From positions 18,919 to 82,918 of the forward strand of contig NZ_FTMG01000022.1 of the NCBI RefSeq assembly GCF_900155965.1: 64,000 nucleotides of DNA, read 5' to 3'. Within the stretch, counting starts at the first letter, position 1; each line of letters starts with the position of its first letter. Below, piece by piece: positions 26,822 to 35,674 of the stretch. Position numbers and translations under genes: made by a program. The notes beneath the pieces are model-generated. The model saw only the letters and a program-made list of their open reading frames with translations. It was not told the origin of the DNA and did not search any database. Source of the DNA: Mucilaginibacter lappiensis (lineage in GTDB: Bacteria > Bacteroidota > Bacteroidia > Sphingobacteriales > Sphingobacteriaceae).

Positions 26822-27286
26822 ATGAAATTCCCCATATTTCTACTAGCCCTTTTACTTTCATCTGCTGTTTTAGCGCAGCAGCATACACCTTTACCGCACG
26901 GTATGGTTTATGGCGCAAAACCAGATACTCAGGCCATGATGAATGCCACAAAGCTGGAAAGCTTCATGGGAAAAAAAACACGGATCAGCACTACTATTGA
27001 AGGCCGGGTGATTAGAGTGATTCACGAAAAGGGTGGTTGGTTTGAGTTAGATGCAGGCGGAGGTAAAGTGATAGCTGCGCATTTTAAAAATTATAATGTT
27101 AACATTCCTGCAGATATGGCCGGACGTGTGGTGATCATTGAAGGCGTAGCCCAAAAACAATTCATAGCCGATGATCTTCAACATCTGGCAGGAGATACTG
27201 TTACCGGGAAGAAACAGCACCAGGTGAAAACCAATGCTAAAAGGAAACTAACCTTTGAAGTAAAAGGATTGCAGGTAGATAAATAA
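26822..27286 (+). CDS. Exported DUF4920 protein
   Basis: The 154 residues start with a signal peptide (ending SAVLAQ, residue 19) and match DUF4920: ISTTIEGRVIRVIHEKGGWF, the DAGGGKVIAAHFKNY strand pair and the NIPADMAGRVVIIEGVAQKQ motif. In many members the segment before GGWF contains cysteines (CQKKGCW); they are absent here, where IHEKGGW is found, so a metal- or redox-linked function proposed for such Cys is unlikely in this copy. Role unknown. Confidence 0.8.
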   Translation: MKFPIFLLALLLSSAVLAQQHTPLPHGMVYGAKPDTQAMMNATKLESFMGKKTRISTTIEGRVIRVIHEKGGWFELDAGGGKVIAAHFKNYNVNIPADMAGRVVIIEGVAQKQFIADDLQHLAGDTVTGKKQHQVKTNAKRKLTFEVKGLQVDK

Positions 27287-27400
27287 CCCCCTAACCCCCT
27301 AAAGGGGGAATTTAAGAGAAATAATATCGAATAATGAATTTTGAATTTCCAATATCTAAATCATTATTCGGAATTCGGTGCCCGATATTTAATACTTCAT
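27287..27400. repeat. CCCCCT/AGGGGG hairpin and adjoining palindrome
   Basis: CCCCCTAAAGGGGGA at 27295-27309 is the intergenic relative of the radA insertion. It is followed by a longer imperfect palindrome, with AATAATATCGAATAATGAAT (from 27319) mirrored by TCATTATTCGGAATTCGG (27360 on). Neither region holds a credible gene. Confidence 0.55.
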
Positions 27401-27423
27401 AAACCCTTATTTAGGGGCAATTG

Positions 27424-27523
27424 ATGGTTTACACTTTTAAGTCTAATATGCCATGTGAAATGATATAAATGATTAATTACCAATTAGATATGTGCATGTT
27501 GACCATGAAAAAGTGTAAACCAT
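27424..27523. repeat. About 100-bp element with terminal inverted repeats, copy A
   Basis: ATGGTTTACACTTTT (27424-27438) and AAAAGTGTAAACCAT (27509-27523) are perfect 15-bp terminal inverted repeats. The reverse complement aligns along most of its length with copy B at 47875-47964. No open reading frame fits inside, so it could be a non-autonomous mobile element or a regulatory palindrome. Confidence 0.75.
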
Positions 27524-27580
27524 GTTAACCCACTTTTTAACAAAATAAGCCTCTGAAAGGAGAATTTTGAATAGCCCCTT

Positions 27581-27623
27581 AAAATAAAAGGGAATCCATA
27601 CATCATGGATTCCCTTTTATTTT
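27581..27623. terminator. 19-bp perfect-stem terminator
   Basis: AAAATAAAAGGGAATCCAT (27581-27599) pairs perfectly with ATGGATTCCCTTTTATTTT (27605-27623). T-rich arms suit termination in both directions; on the minus strand it ends the ACP-like gene. Confidence 0.85.
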
Positions 27624-27644
27624 AAAGAGATTATTTGATGCTAA

Positions 27645-28334
27645 TTAAAACTTAGCGTCGCGGGTTAATACCGATGGTTCCAGATATAGATCGGCTGTAA
27701 ATAGTTCTTTTACTTTTTGCGATATCTCGTTGCGATTAACGGTTGAGGCATCCCGACGGCATTTGATATAATGTTCGCGGGCCACTTTCTCGGCCAGATC
27801 GCCCAGGGTTTTTACTTTAAGTTCCTTTCCGAATTTGCCGGCTAGCATTAAGCCTGTTATGGCAACAATTACTCCAATAAGAGCCATTACCGGCTGATAA
27901 AAGAAACCTACTGCCGATGCCAAAAGTACAAATACGAATGTGCCTATAATGCCCTGTTTAGGTTGTAAAAGATTAATCTTGAAACCCATTTCGCGTTCAA
28001 TCTCGGCAATTACCTGTAAACGGGTATCCCTCGGGAAAATATCTGCTAGTTTGGTTTGCGGTTTTATTAACTCTTTTGGGGGCGAAATAGCGGAGTTAAT
28101 GGCATTGCGTATTTTATAAAATGCATGCTGAGTGGTACAGCTATCGTTATTGGTTTGTTTTACCTTCTCCACAACAATATCACAAAGTTTGCCGAAGGTT
28201 TTTACATCCTTACATGATGTGTCGTCTAAACGGATATTAAAGGATCTTTCAATTTTTACAAGAACATCACTTATCTCCTCAGGATCAACATTATTAAGGT
28301 TGAATGCCTGCGTACTATTCGAATTAACTTTCAA
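27645..28334 (-). CDS. Membrane protein with two acyl-carrier-like modules
   Basis: The 229-residue protein is unrecognised as a named family. Residues about 17-60 (EISDVLVKIERSFNIRLDDT, then DVKTFGKLCDIVVEKV) resemble an acyl carrier protein fold but lack the phosphopantetheine serine motif DSL. A second copy of the pattern begins at about 104 (LQVIAEIEREMGFKIN) and resumes at 171 (LKVKTLGDLAEKVAREHY). Between them lie two membrane helices (about 129-165). VKTFGKL and VKTLGDL suggest a duplication. It follows carB on the same strand after a terminator, so it is probably independent. Confidence 0.6.
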   Translation of the reverse strand: MKVNSNSTQAFNLNNVDPEEISDVLVKIERSFNIRLDDTSCKDVKTFGKLCDIVVEKVKQTNNDSCTTQHAFYKIRNAINSAISPPKELIKPQTKLADIFPRDTRLQVIAEIEREMGFKINLLQPKQGIIGTFVFVLLASAVGFFYQPVMALIGVIVAITGLMLAGKFGKELKVKTLGDLAEKVAREHYIKCRRDASTVNRNEISQKVKELFTADLYLEPSVLTRDAKF

Positions 28335-28360
28335 TCTATACTAACTTAGTTCAACAATAA

Positions 28361-28390
28361 TTTCCCTGCAGCCAGGGGGCTACAGGGAAA
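28361..28390 (-). terminator. Terminator downstream of carB
   Basis: TTTCCCTGCAGCC (28361-28373) pairs with GGCTACAGGGAAA (28378-28390) with one mismatch. On the minus strand it follows the carB stop and is succeeded by a T-rich run. Confidence 0.7.
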
Positions 28391-28437
28391 TGTTATCGGT
28401 AATTAAACTGCGAGTGCAATCTAATGTTTTAATTATT

Positions 28438-31254
28438 TTATTTGCTCAGGTACATTGATTTCTCTTTGTACAAATGTCTGAAATAAGGATCCTGAAGGTT
28501 AGGGATAAAACGGATAGCCTCGCCGGTTGATTTCATTTCGGGGCCCAGTTCCTTGGTTACTTCAGGGAATTTATCGAAAGAGAACACCGGTTCTTTGATA
28601 GCATAACCCCAAAGTTTGCGTTCGATAGTGAAATCTTTAAGCTTGTTAACACCAAGCATTACTTTGGCGGCTATATTAATGTAAGGTACGTCGTAAGCTT
28701 TGGCAATGAATGGTACAGTACGTGAGGCGCGTGGGTTAGCTTCAATCACATATACCTGATCGTTCTTAACCGCGAACTGGATGTTCAGTAAGCCGCGTAC
28801 GTTTAAGGCCTTGGCTATTTTTATAGTGTATTCCTCCATCAAGCTGATCACGTTGTCTGACAGGTCAAACGGTGGTAATACCGAGAATGAATCGCCAGAG
28901 TGGATACCCGCAGGCTCAATATGCTCCATCATACCTATAATGTGCACATCGTCACCATCGCTGATCGAGTCAGTTTCGGCTTCGGCAGCACGATCAAGGA
29001 AATGGTCAATCAGTACACGGTTTCCAGGAAGGTTCTTCAATAAGCTAACAACCGCTTTTTCCAGGTCTTCATCGTTGATCACAATGCTCATTCCCTGGCC
29101 GCCTAATACATAGCTTGGGCGCACCAACACCGGGTAACCAACATGGTGGGCTACTTCAAGGGCTTCTTCTGCACTTTCGGCAACACCATATTTAGGGTAA
29201 GGGATTTCAAGTTCTTTCAGCAGGTCTGAGAAGCGGCCGCGATCTTCGGCAATGTCCATATCATTAAAAGAAGTACCGATGATCTTAATGCCGTGTTCGT
29301 GCATTTTCTCGGCCATTTTTAAAGCGGTTTGCCCGCCAAGCTGAACAATTACACCATAAGGTTTTTCCAGCTCGATGATCTCGCGTACATGCTCCCAGTA
29401 TACCGGCTCAAAATAAAGCTTATCGGCCATGTTAAAGTCGGTCGAAACAGTTTCAGGGTTACAGTTTACCATGATAGCTTCAAAACCCGATTCTTTGGCT
29501 GCAAGTAATCCGTGCACACAGCTGTAATCAAATTCGATACCCTGGCCAATGCGGTTAGGGCCCGATCCTAAAACAATTATTTTCTTTTTGTCAGACGATA
29601 TTGATTCGTTCTCGCCTTCGTAAGTAGAGTAGTAGTAAGGTGTTTTGGCCGGAAACTCGGCAGCGCAGGTATCAACCATTTTGTAAACGCGGTTAATGCC
29701 TAAGGCTTTGCGGCGTTGGTAAACATCCTCTTCGGTCACATTGCCCAGTATGTAGGCAATTTGAGTATCCGAGAACCCTTTTTGTTTCAGCGTATACAAG
29801 AATTCCTCAGGGATGTTTGTTAATGAATAGCGGCGCAATTCGTTTTCCAGGTTCACCACGTCCATGATCTGATTCAGAAACCAGCGATCAATTTTGGTAA
29901 CTTTCCTAACCGATTCAATCGGAACACCTAAACTCAACGCATCATATACGTGGAATAATCTGTCCCAGCTTGGATGCTCCAGGCTGTGCATGATCTCCTC
30001 CAGGTTGCGGCTCTGACGACCATCAGCACCTAAGCCGGCACGACCGATCTCTAAGCTCTGACAGGCTTTCTGCAAGGCTTCAATAAAGCTGCGGCCAATG
30101 CCCATTACTTCACCTACTGATTTCATTTGCAGGCCCAGCTCGCGGTTGGCTCCTTTAAATTTATCAAAGTTCCAGCGAGGTATCTTAACGATCACATAAT
30201 CCAGCGTAGGCTCAAAATAAGCTGAGGTGGTTTTAGTGATCTGATTTTCAATTTCGTCAAGATTATAACCTATGGCCAGTTTGGCGGCAATTTTAGCAAT
30301 CGGGTAACCGGTTGCTTTTGATGCCAGGGCAGATGAGCGGGAAACGCGCGGGTTAATTTCAATGGCGATGATAGATTCATCGGCAGGGTTAACCGAAAAC
30401 TGTACGTTACAACCGCCTGCAAAATTACCAATGGCGCGCATCATGCGGATGGCCTGGTTACGCATATCCTGGTAACAGCGATCGCTCAGGGTCATGGCCG
30501 GGGCCACGGTGATCGAGTCGCCGGTATGGATACCCATCGGGTCAAAATTTTCGATAGAGCAAATGATGATCACGTTATCGTTGTTATCACGCAGTAGCTC
30601 CAGCTCATATTCTTTCCAGCCTATAACAGCCTGCTCCACCAAAACCTCGTGCGATGGTGAGGCCTGTAGGCCACGGCTTAAAGCGGCATCAAAGTCTTCT
30701 TTTTTGTGTACAAAACCGGCGCCTTTCCCACCCAACGTATAGCTTGGACGAATAACCAGTGGGAAGCCGATCTCCTGAGCTGCTTCTTTACCTTCCAGGA
30801 AAGAGTTGGCAATTTTGGAAGTAGCAACACCTACACCAATATCAACCATCAATTGGCGAAAAGCTTCGCGATTTTCGGTTTTTTCTATTGCGGCTAGGTC
30901 AACACCAACAATTTTAACACCATATTTTTCCCAAATTCCGAGCTCGGCAACACTAATACAAAGGTTAAGCGCGGTTTGGCCACCCATGGTAGGCAGTACT
31001 GCGTCAATCTGCTGTTCCTGTAGTATTTTCTCAATACTTTCAGGTTCAAGCGGCAGCAGGTACACATGATCGGCAATAACCTTATCTGTCATGATAGTGG
31101 CAGGGTTACTGTTGATGATGGATACGGTGATACCTTCGTCTTTCAGGGAAAGGGCGGCTTGTGAGCCGGCGTAATCAAATTCGCAGGCCTGGCCGATAAT
31201 AATAGGGCCGGAGCCAATAATGAGAACAGATTTGATGGAATTATCTTTGGGCAT
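28438..31254 (-). CDS. carB: Carbamoyl-phosphate synthase large subunit
   Basis: The 938-residue enzyme makes carbamoyl phosphate from glutamine-derived ammonia, bicarbonate and two ATP. Both ATP-grasp halves are present: the N-terminal one with SVLIIGSGPIIIGQACEFDY and the second with KIIVLGSGPNRIGQGIEFDY. The metal-binding EINPRVSRSSALASKATGYP and its counterpart EANPRASRTVPFIAKAYDVP are intact. The protein ends shortly after GPEMKSTGEAI, so it lacks the roughly 130-residue C-terminal MGS-like domain through which E. coli CarB senses UMP, IMP and ornithine. Length near 940 is usual in this family of Bacteroidota. No carA is in the window. Confidence 0.95.
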   Translation of the reverse strand: MPKDNSIKSVLIIGSGPIIIGQACEFDYAGSQAALSLKDEGITVSIINSNPATIMTDKVIADHVYLLPLEPESIEKILQEQQIDAVLPTMGGQTALNLCISVAELGIWEKYGVKIVGVDLAAIEKTENREAFRQLMVDIGVGVATSKIANSFLEGKEAAQEIGFPLVIRPSYTLGGKGAGFVHKKEDFDAALSRGLQASPSHEVLVEQAVIGWKEYELELLRDNNDNVIIICSIENFDPMGIHTGDSITVAPAMTLSDRCYQDMRNQAIRMMRAIGNFAGGCNVQFSVNPADESIIAIEINPRVSRSSALASKATGYPIAKIAAKLAIGYNLDEIENQITKTTSAYFEPTLDYVIVKIPRWNFDKFKGANRELGLQMKSVGEVMGIGRSFIEALQKACQSLEIGRAGLGADGRQSRNLEEIMHSLEHPSWDRLFHVYDALSLGVPIESVRKVTKIDRWFLNQIMDVVNLENELRRYSLTNIPEEFLYTLKQKGFSDTQIAYILGNVTEEDVYQRRKALGINRVYKMVDTCAAEFPAKTPYYYSTYEGENESISSDKKKIIVLGSGPNRIGQGIEFDYSCVHGLLAAKESGFEAIMVNCNPETVSTDFNMADKLYFEPVYWEHVREIIELEKPYGVIVQLGGQTALKMAEKMHEHGIKIIGTSFNDMDIAEDRGRFSDLLKELEIPYPKYGVAESAEEALEVAHHVGYPVLVRPSYVLGGQGMSIVINDEDLEKAVVSLLKNLPGNRVLIDHFLDRAAEAETDSISDGDDVHIIGMMEHIEPAGIHSGDSFSVLPPFDLSDNVISLMEEYTIKIAKALNVRGLLNIQFAVKNDQVYVIEANPRASRTVPFIAKAYDVPYINIAAKVMLGVNKLKDFTIERKLWGYAIKEPVFSFDKFPEVTKELGPEMKSTGEAIRFIPNLQDPYFRHLYKEKSMYLSK

Positions 31255-31644
31255 AGGGCTTTTTTTAAGTCAAAAGTTCTAAGTCAAAAGTTAAAGGCTT
31301 TTAAGGCCCGTAAACGATTTTTCCTATGCACTGAAGGCGAGAAATCCCGACCTCAGTGTCGGGGTGCAAAGATATGCTTTTGTTAAACTTTTTTTGCTAT
31401 TTTTTTACAAAATTTCAGAAAGCTTCCATAACCTGATTTTACGTTGCTTTTCGTGCACTAAAATGTGTTTTTAAATGCAAAAAATGTATTTTTAAATATT
31501 GTTGCGATAAACCAGTCCAAAACCTTTATATATTGTGTTTTTACCTGCTTTTAAGGTAAATTATACCGAACTTTAAGTCGAGATCCTCATAAGAGAATCA
31601 CCGGACTTTTATCCGTAGCTTACCGGTCAACCATCTGAATTAAA
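31255..31644. other. Intergenic region upstream of carB
   Basis: These 390 nt between divergent genes contain half-repeats (AAGTCAAAAGTTCTAAGTCA), a hairpin CCCGAC (31346-31351) with GTCGGG (31358-31363), and an AT-rich right half. I find no open frame of credible composition. Confidence 0.55.
31367..31374 (-). promoter_or_regulatory. -7 promoter element for carB
   Basis: On the minus strand this reads TATCTTTG, a match to TAnnTTTG. It would give a leader of about 110 nt containing the CCCGAC hairpin. No clear -33 TTG was found. Confidence 0.45.
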
Positions 31645-32172
31645 ATGATGAAGAAACTTACATTTATTTTGCTTGCTTCAATTTTATTTTTAAGCAGCTG
31701 TGCTATGATGCAACGTGTTGTAAAAGGTACGTTCCCCTATACAGCCAATATGGTAATCCCGGCGTCAGCAAGTGTAGGTGAGCCCCATACGGCTATAAGC
31801 ACTGCTAACAGCTTTGATCAGGACTTTACCAAGGATGGTAATAATGCAGGCAAAATAAGCGAGGTGCGTATAGTATCGGCTAAATTGGAATCAAAGGACC
31901 CAGCAAATTATAACATTGGTAATATAGCTTCATTACGGGTATATATGGCCAAAGCCGATGGGAGTGATGAGGTGATGGTAGCAATACGTAAGGATATTGC
32001 TGCTACTTCAGGTAACAGTATTGTCCTGGATATTGATAACTCACATTTTCTTGATGAGTTGGTTAGGCAGCCCAATGTGCGTATCCGGATGGTTTACAAA
32101 TTACGTAAAGCTGGTGATGTGGATGTAAGCTTGAAACTATCGCTCGGCATTGGTGCTGATCCTCGTAATTAA
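31645..32172 (+). CDS. Lipoprotein of unknown function
   Basis: The 175-residue product has a lipoprotein signal (LSSC, Cys19) and a body without recognised motifs: FPYTANMVIPASASVGEPHT, GKISEVRIVSAKLESKDP and a beta-rich C-terminal part. No membrane span follows the signal. It probably resides at the outer or inner membrane. It converges with the GH27-type gene and ends before a hairpin. Confidence 0.75.
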   Translation: MMKKLTFILLASILFLSSCAMMQRVVKGTFPYTANMVIPASASVGEPHTAISTANSFDQDFTKDGNNAGKISEVRIVSAKLESKDPANYNIGNIASLRVYMAKADGSDEVMVAIRKDIAATSGNSIVLDIDNSHFLDELVRQPNVRIRMVYKLRKAGDVDVSLKLSLGIGADPRN

Positions 32173-32231
32173 TTGGCTAATGAAAAACCTATAATCTACC
32201 TGGCAGCCCAAATCATTAAACAAAAGATTAT

Positions 32232-32263
32232 CTAGGGAACTTGCCTATAAGCAAGCCCCCTAG
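32232..32263. terminator. Hairpin between convergent lipoprotein and glycosidase genes
   Basis: CTAGGG-CTTGC (32232-32244) pairs with GCAAG-CCCTAG (32251-32263) with an internal mismatch loop. It lacks a long T tract. Confidence 0.45.
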
Positions 32264-32268
32264 AACGA

Positions 32269-35200
32269 TTAATATTTATAAATTTTGTAACCTTTGGTTT
32301 TGCCTTTGCTATCGGTTATGTTGATAACATAATAACCAGGCGATAAGCCGTTAAGGTCCAACTCATAATGTGTATTATTAATATTTGAGAATTTTTTAAC
32401 TGTATGCCCGGTCCCAAATTCGGTAAGTTGCAGAGCCGATATTTCAATGGAATTATCCAAATGCAATACAGAAGTTGTCGGGTTTGGATAATACGTGAGC
32501 TTTGATGTTGGTTGAGCTTTAACAGGGATAACCTGATTGTTTTTTACATCCGCTACAGTCCCCGCACCAACGGTAATACGATAAATGGCGGCATCGGCAG
32601 CACCAAGGGTAAAGCTCATGGAATTGTTGCTGATGTTTGATGTAGTGCCGGCATATAATTCCTTCATAGCATAGGTGCCATTGGGCAGGCCAATACGACT
32701 GAAGTTTACTGTGTATGATTTGCTGCTGGTACCATAATTAAATGCTGCCAGGTATAAATAATTACCAATACCACGGGCAAATAGCTCACTTGTCCCGGTG
32801 CCGGTGTTGCCGTCGACAGCTCTGAAAGCAACTCCATTGCGGGCAATATCCAATACATCCTGGTTCTGAAAAAAGGTTTGCGCCCTGCCTGTCCATTGTC
32901 CGGTTGTTGAGTAGTTATCGCCGGTAATTACGGTTCCTGTAATGACTCCAGAAGCTACCCGTACATGATTGGTTCCGAGCGTTTCAGTGGCTAAAACCTC
33001 GTGATCTGCATCAATGTAATTGTACATATAGGTTTGCCACCAGCCGTAGTTGGTGCTGTTAAGCGTATATTTTGCATCGTTGATGGACGAATAAGCGTCG
33101 CAGGCTATCCTGCGCATGTGTGCATAACGTGCAGTTGCCAGGTTAGGCGAAATGGCCGCATATACCAACATCTGCCCGGCAAGCTGATCAATGAGATACT
33201 CCATCCCCTGCCGATAGGCTTGCATACCAGTATGTACATTGCCGTCATAATAACTATCAGCCTCGATGGCTGCGTGCCCCAGGAAATCAATTTTGATCAT
33301 TTGAAAGCCCGCTGTTTTAAAGCGACCGATCATATAAGCGATGCGTTGTTTGGTGCCGGGATGGGTGGGATCTAAGGCTCGAGTACCATCCAGATCGTGG
33401 TAAGCGCCGTTTTCCTTTGCCCAGATATCAGTATAGTTATAAGTGCTGCCTTCCACCGTACGACTGGTTTTACCCCAATCAACAAATGGTGCCCAATAAA
33501 CACCTGGTGTTAATCCTTTGCTTTTAGCATAATCTGCAAATTGTTTCAGTTCACCATCGTTCAGGTTGTCCCAGTAGGAGTCAAGGTCAATATAAGCAGT
33601 GTTTCCATTACGAAAACCGGTTAGGTTGTTGGCGAAAAAATCAACCACACCTTTGGCATTAGTGAGGTTCAGATTGCTTTGTATCGCTCCCCAGCTATTC
33701 CAGCCGAATGGTGTAGGTAAGGTCCAGTTAAAAATGTATGGTGGCTCGGCTATCCGGTTTGATTTTCCGTATTCTTCCATGCCATCGCGCCAATCACTAA
33801 AAAAGCCTACCATCATTTTGGGCGATTTACAGGTAGTTGCACCGACACCCACCCAGCCATGCCCTCTGGCGTCACGCGTAATATTAACATTGGTAAAACC
33901 TCCGAAAAGATTTAATTGCGACAAGGTGTTGCTGCCTGAACCTACCATTTGTACTCCAGATTTCCAGTCCTTGTGTTCAATGGAACCTAATACCAGGCCA
34001 TTGCGGCTGTTATTATCATATAGAGCGCTAACTTCTGAACTTGTAGTATTTACCGAACTGCTTAAAGATGCAGCATTGTATGAAATGAACGTGTCATTAT
34101 CAAACGGGACATTTAATACTCGATTGTCTCCGCTTACGGGTAAAACAACATTGTTGGATGCCAGGGGAGTCATGCCATAACAATTGGAACCCGTACCATT
34201 CAGTAAAACCTCTGTATAAAAATAACTTCGGTTATTATATACATAAAATACCTGTTGCATGGGTATCAGGCCGCTGCCAGATAAGGAGATAATATGTTTG
34301 GTTCCTGAACCTAAGCCATCGGAAACGGGTGTTGAGCTATACGTACGAGTGCTATAATTAAGGCTTGAATACAGATTGTTTGATTGCGCCGTGGCATAAG
34401 CATCGGTAATAACCTTGGTACCATTAAAATAAACATTGTATTTACCAGAGGTTAGATCATATTCAATGCGGCTGTTGGGCGCAAAGCTTATGTTTTTTGT
34501 AGTCGCCGGTATTGTTGCTAAGCTTAATTTATCAGCATTAGGAGCATACCATCCGGGATTGTTTAAGGTAATAGTATTATTACCAGCATTTAACGCTACG
34601 GTTAGGGTTGCTGTTGCCACGGTAGTCCAGCCGCCGGATGGAACGCAGGCTAACTCTGTTGCCGCTGCGTTATTTACCGATACAAAGAATGAGCGAGGAT
34701 CCTGGGTTGCGTAGTAAACAGTCAATATATAATTACCAGCGGTGCTTACATTAACCGTGTTGGTTACCGAGCCTGTACCCAGGTTGCCCACCATTGACGT
34801 GCCTGAACAGGATGAGCAAGATTGTATATTGGCCCCACCTGCTAACGTGCCGGCTTCGGCTTCGTAAAATATAGGAGCGATGCCTATCCGGTCTACATTT
34901 GGAGCCCATTGCAACGAGTTGTTATTTAATTTTATAGTATTAGTGCCGGCCTGCAGATTAATAACTAGGGTAGTGGTTGCCACAGTGCTCCAGCTCCCCG
35001 AATTACAGGCTACTATTACGGAGGAATCATTGTTTACGGTTATAAATAAATTACGAGGGTCGGCGGTCAGGTAATTTACGGATAAGGTATATTGACCTGC
35101 AGTTGTCACATTAACCGGAATAGCAAGCGTTCCGTTTGATGGCCCCCCGAGATTACCCACTTGCTGCCCGCCTGAGCTGCTGCTATTTGCTTGTATCGCC

Positions 35201-35355
35201 GCACCATTAGATATGGTGCCCGATTCAGCTTCGGTCCAGGTAATTTGGGCAAATGTAACTTGTGTAGTAAAGAGTAATAGGATACTGAATAATGTAGTGA
35301 GCAGCTTTCGCCGGTTCTGCCGCAAAGCAGAGGGAATAAAACACACCTGTTTCAT
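32269..35355 (-). CDS. Secreted GH27-type glycoside hydrolase with two carbohydrate-binding modules
   Basis: The 1028-residue protein, from ATG 35355, starts with a signal peptide. Two CBM35/CBM6-like modules follow, at about 38-160 and 163-283; each begins EAESGT or EAEAGT and ends in a WAPNVDRI or YAPNADKL motif. The catalytic barrel (about 540-840) has PFGWNSWGAIQ, LTPGVYWAPFVDWG and MIKIDFLGHAA, whose Asp690 is the expected nucleophile of GH27/GH36 alpha-galactosidases. A candidate acid/base Asp is in RIACDAYSS. The end (YYPNPTTSVLHLDNS, GYYVINITDSKGKTKGYKIY) is a type IX secretion sorting domain. It probably removes alpha-galactosyl or similar residues from polysaccharides outside the cell; substrate is inferred. 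Confidence 0.88.
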   Translation of the reverse strand: MKQVCFIPSALRQNRRKLLTTLFSILLLFTTQVTFAQITWTEAESGTISNGAAIQANSSSSGGQQVGNLGGPSNGTLAIPVNVTTAGQYTLSVNYLTADPRNLFITVNNDSSVIVACNSGSWSTVATTTLVINLQAGTNTIKLNNNSLQWAPNVDRIGIAPIFYEAEAGTLAGGANIQSCSSCSGTSMVGNLGTGSVTNTVNVSTAGNYILTVYYATQDPRSFFVSVNNAAATELACVPSGGWTTVATATLTVALNAGNNTITLNNPGWYAPNADKLSLATIPATTKNISFAPNSRIEYDLTSGKYNVYFNGTKVITDAYATAQSNNLYSSLNYSTRTYSSTPVSDGLGSGTKHIISLSGSGLIPMQQVFYVYNNRSYFYTEVLLNGTGSNCYGMTPLASNNVVLPVSGDNRVLNVPFDNDTFISYNAASLSSSVNTTSSEVSALYDNNSRNGLVLGSIEHKDWKSGVQMVGSGSNTLSQLNLFGGFTNVNITRDARGHGWVGVGATTCKSPKMMVGFFSDWRDGMEEYGKSNRIAEPPYIFNWTLPTPFGWNSWGAIQSNLNLTNAKGVVDFFANNLTGFRNGNTAYIDLDSYWDNLNDGELKQFADYAKSKGLTPGVYWAPFVDWGKTSRTVEGSTYNYTDIWAKENGAYHDLDGTRALDPTHPGTKQRIAYMIGRFKTAGFQMIKIDFLGHAAIEADSYYDGNVHTGMQAYRQGMEYLIDQLAGQMLVYAAISPNLATARYAHMRRIACDAYSSINDAKYTLNSTNYGWWQTYMYNYIDADHEVLATETLGTNHVRVASGVITGTVITGDNYSTTGQWTGRAQTFFQNQDVLDIARNGVAFRAVDGNTGTGTSELFARGIGNYLYLAAFNYGTSSKSYTVNFSRIGLPNGTYAMKELYAGTTSNISNNSMSFTLGAADAAIYRITVGAGTVADVKNNQVIPVKAQPTSKLTYYPNPTTSVLHLDNSIEISALQLTEFGTGHTVKKFSNINNTHYELDLNGLSPGYYVINITDSKGKTKGYKIYKY

Positions 35356-35482
35356 AGTATAAGATTTAAGTTTAATTGGTTCAAATTGGTAAGATTTGAA
35401 TTTACTGACTAACATTATAGTAGTAGAATTTCAGATCTTTTCGCAGCAAAAGCAAAGGATTGCCATGGTTGCTTTATAAAGG

Positions 35483-35535
35483 TATTAATTAAATTTTATT
35501 AATGTCATGTTTACATTAATAAAATTTAATTAATA
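35483..35535. promoter_or_regulatory. 23-bp perfect AT-rich palindrome upstream of the glycosidase
   Basis: The 23 nt at 35483-35505 (from TATTAATTAAATTTTATT to AATGT) and 35513-35535 are exact reverse complements around CATGTTT. Almost all stem bases are A or T. It lies 128 nt upstream of the glycosidase start and is not followed by a T tract typical of a GC-rich terminator. An operator role is possible but unproven. Confidence 0.6.
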
Positions 35536-35593
35536 GGTAATATCGAGCACTATCTACCCATACGTTTATAGTTGGAAAAAGATGCGCGTCTTA

Positions 35594-35631
35594 AAAGCGG
35601 AAAAATGTGTAATAATACACACGTCCGCTTT
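35594..35631 (-). terminator. Terminator of panD
   Basis: AAAGCGGA (35594-35601) pairs with TCCGCTTT (35624-35631), with an inner TGTGTA/TACACA stem. On the minus strand it is followed by TTAAG. Confidence 0.65.
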
Positions 35632-35674
35632 AAGCAGTAAGGTATAGAAGAAAAATATCTTTGAGATATTAGAG

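Larger units (their letters stand above)
35356..35674. other. Intergenic region between panD and the glycosidase
   Basis: These 319 nt hold the 23-bp AT-only palindrome (35483-35535) and the panD terminator (35594-35631). The rest is AT-rich and I see no gene. Confidence 0.6.

Noticed and set aside
28438..31254. carB as a truncated pseudogene
   Set aside because: The shorter length near 940 residues is usual in this lineage as I recall, and no remnant of the missing domain follows.
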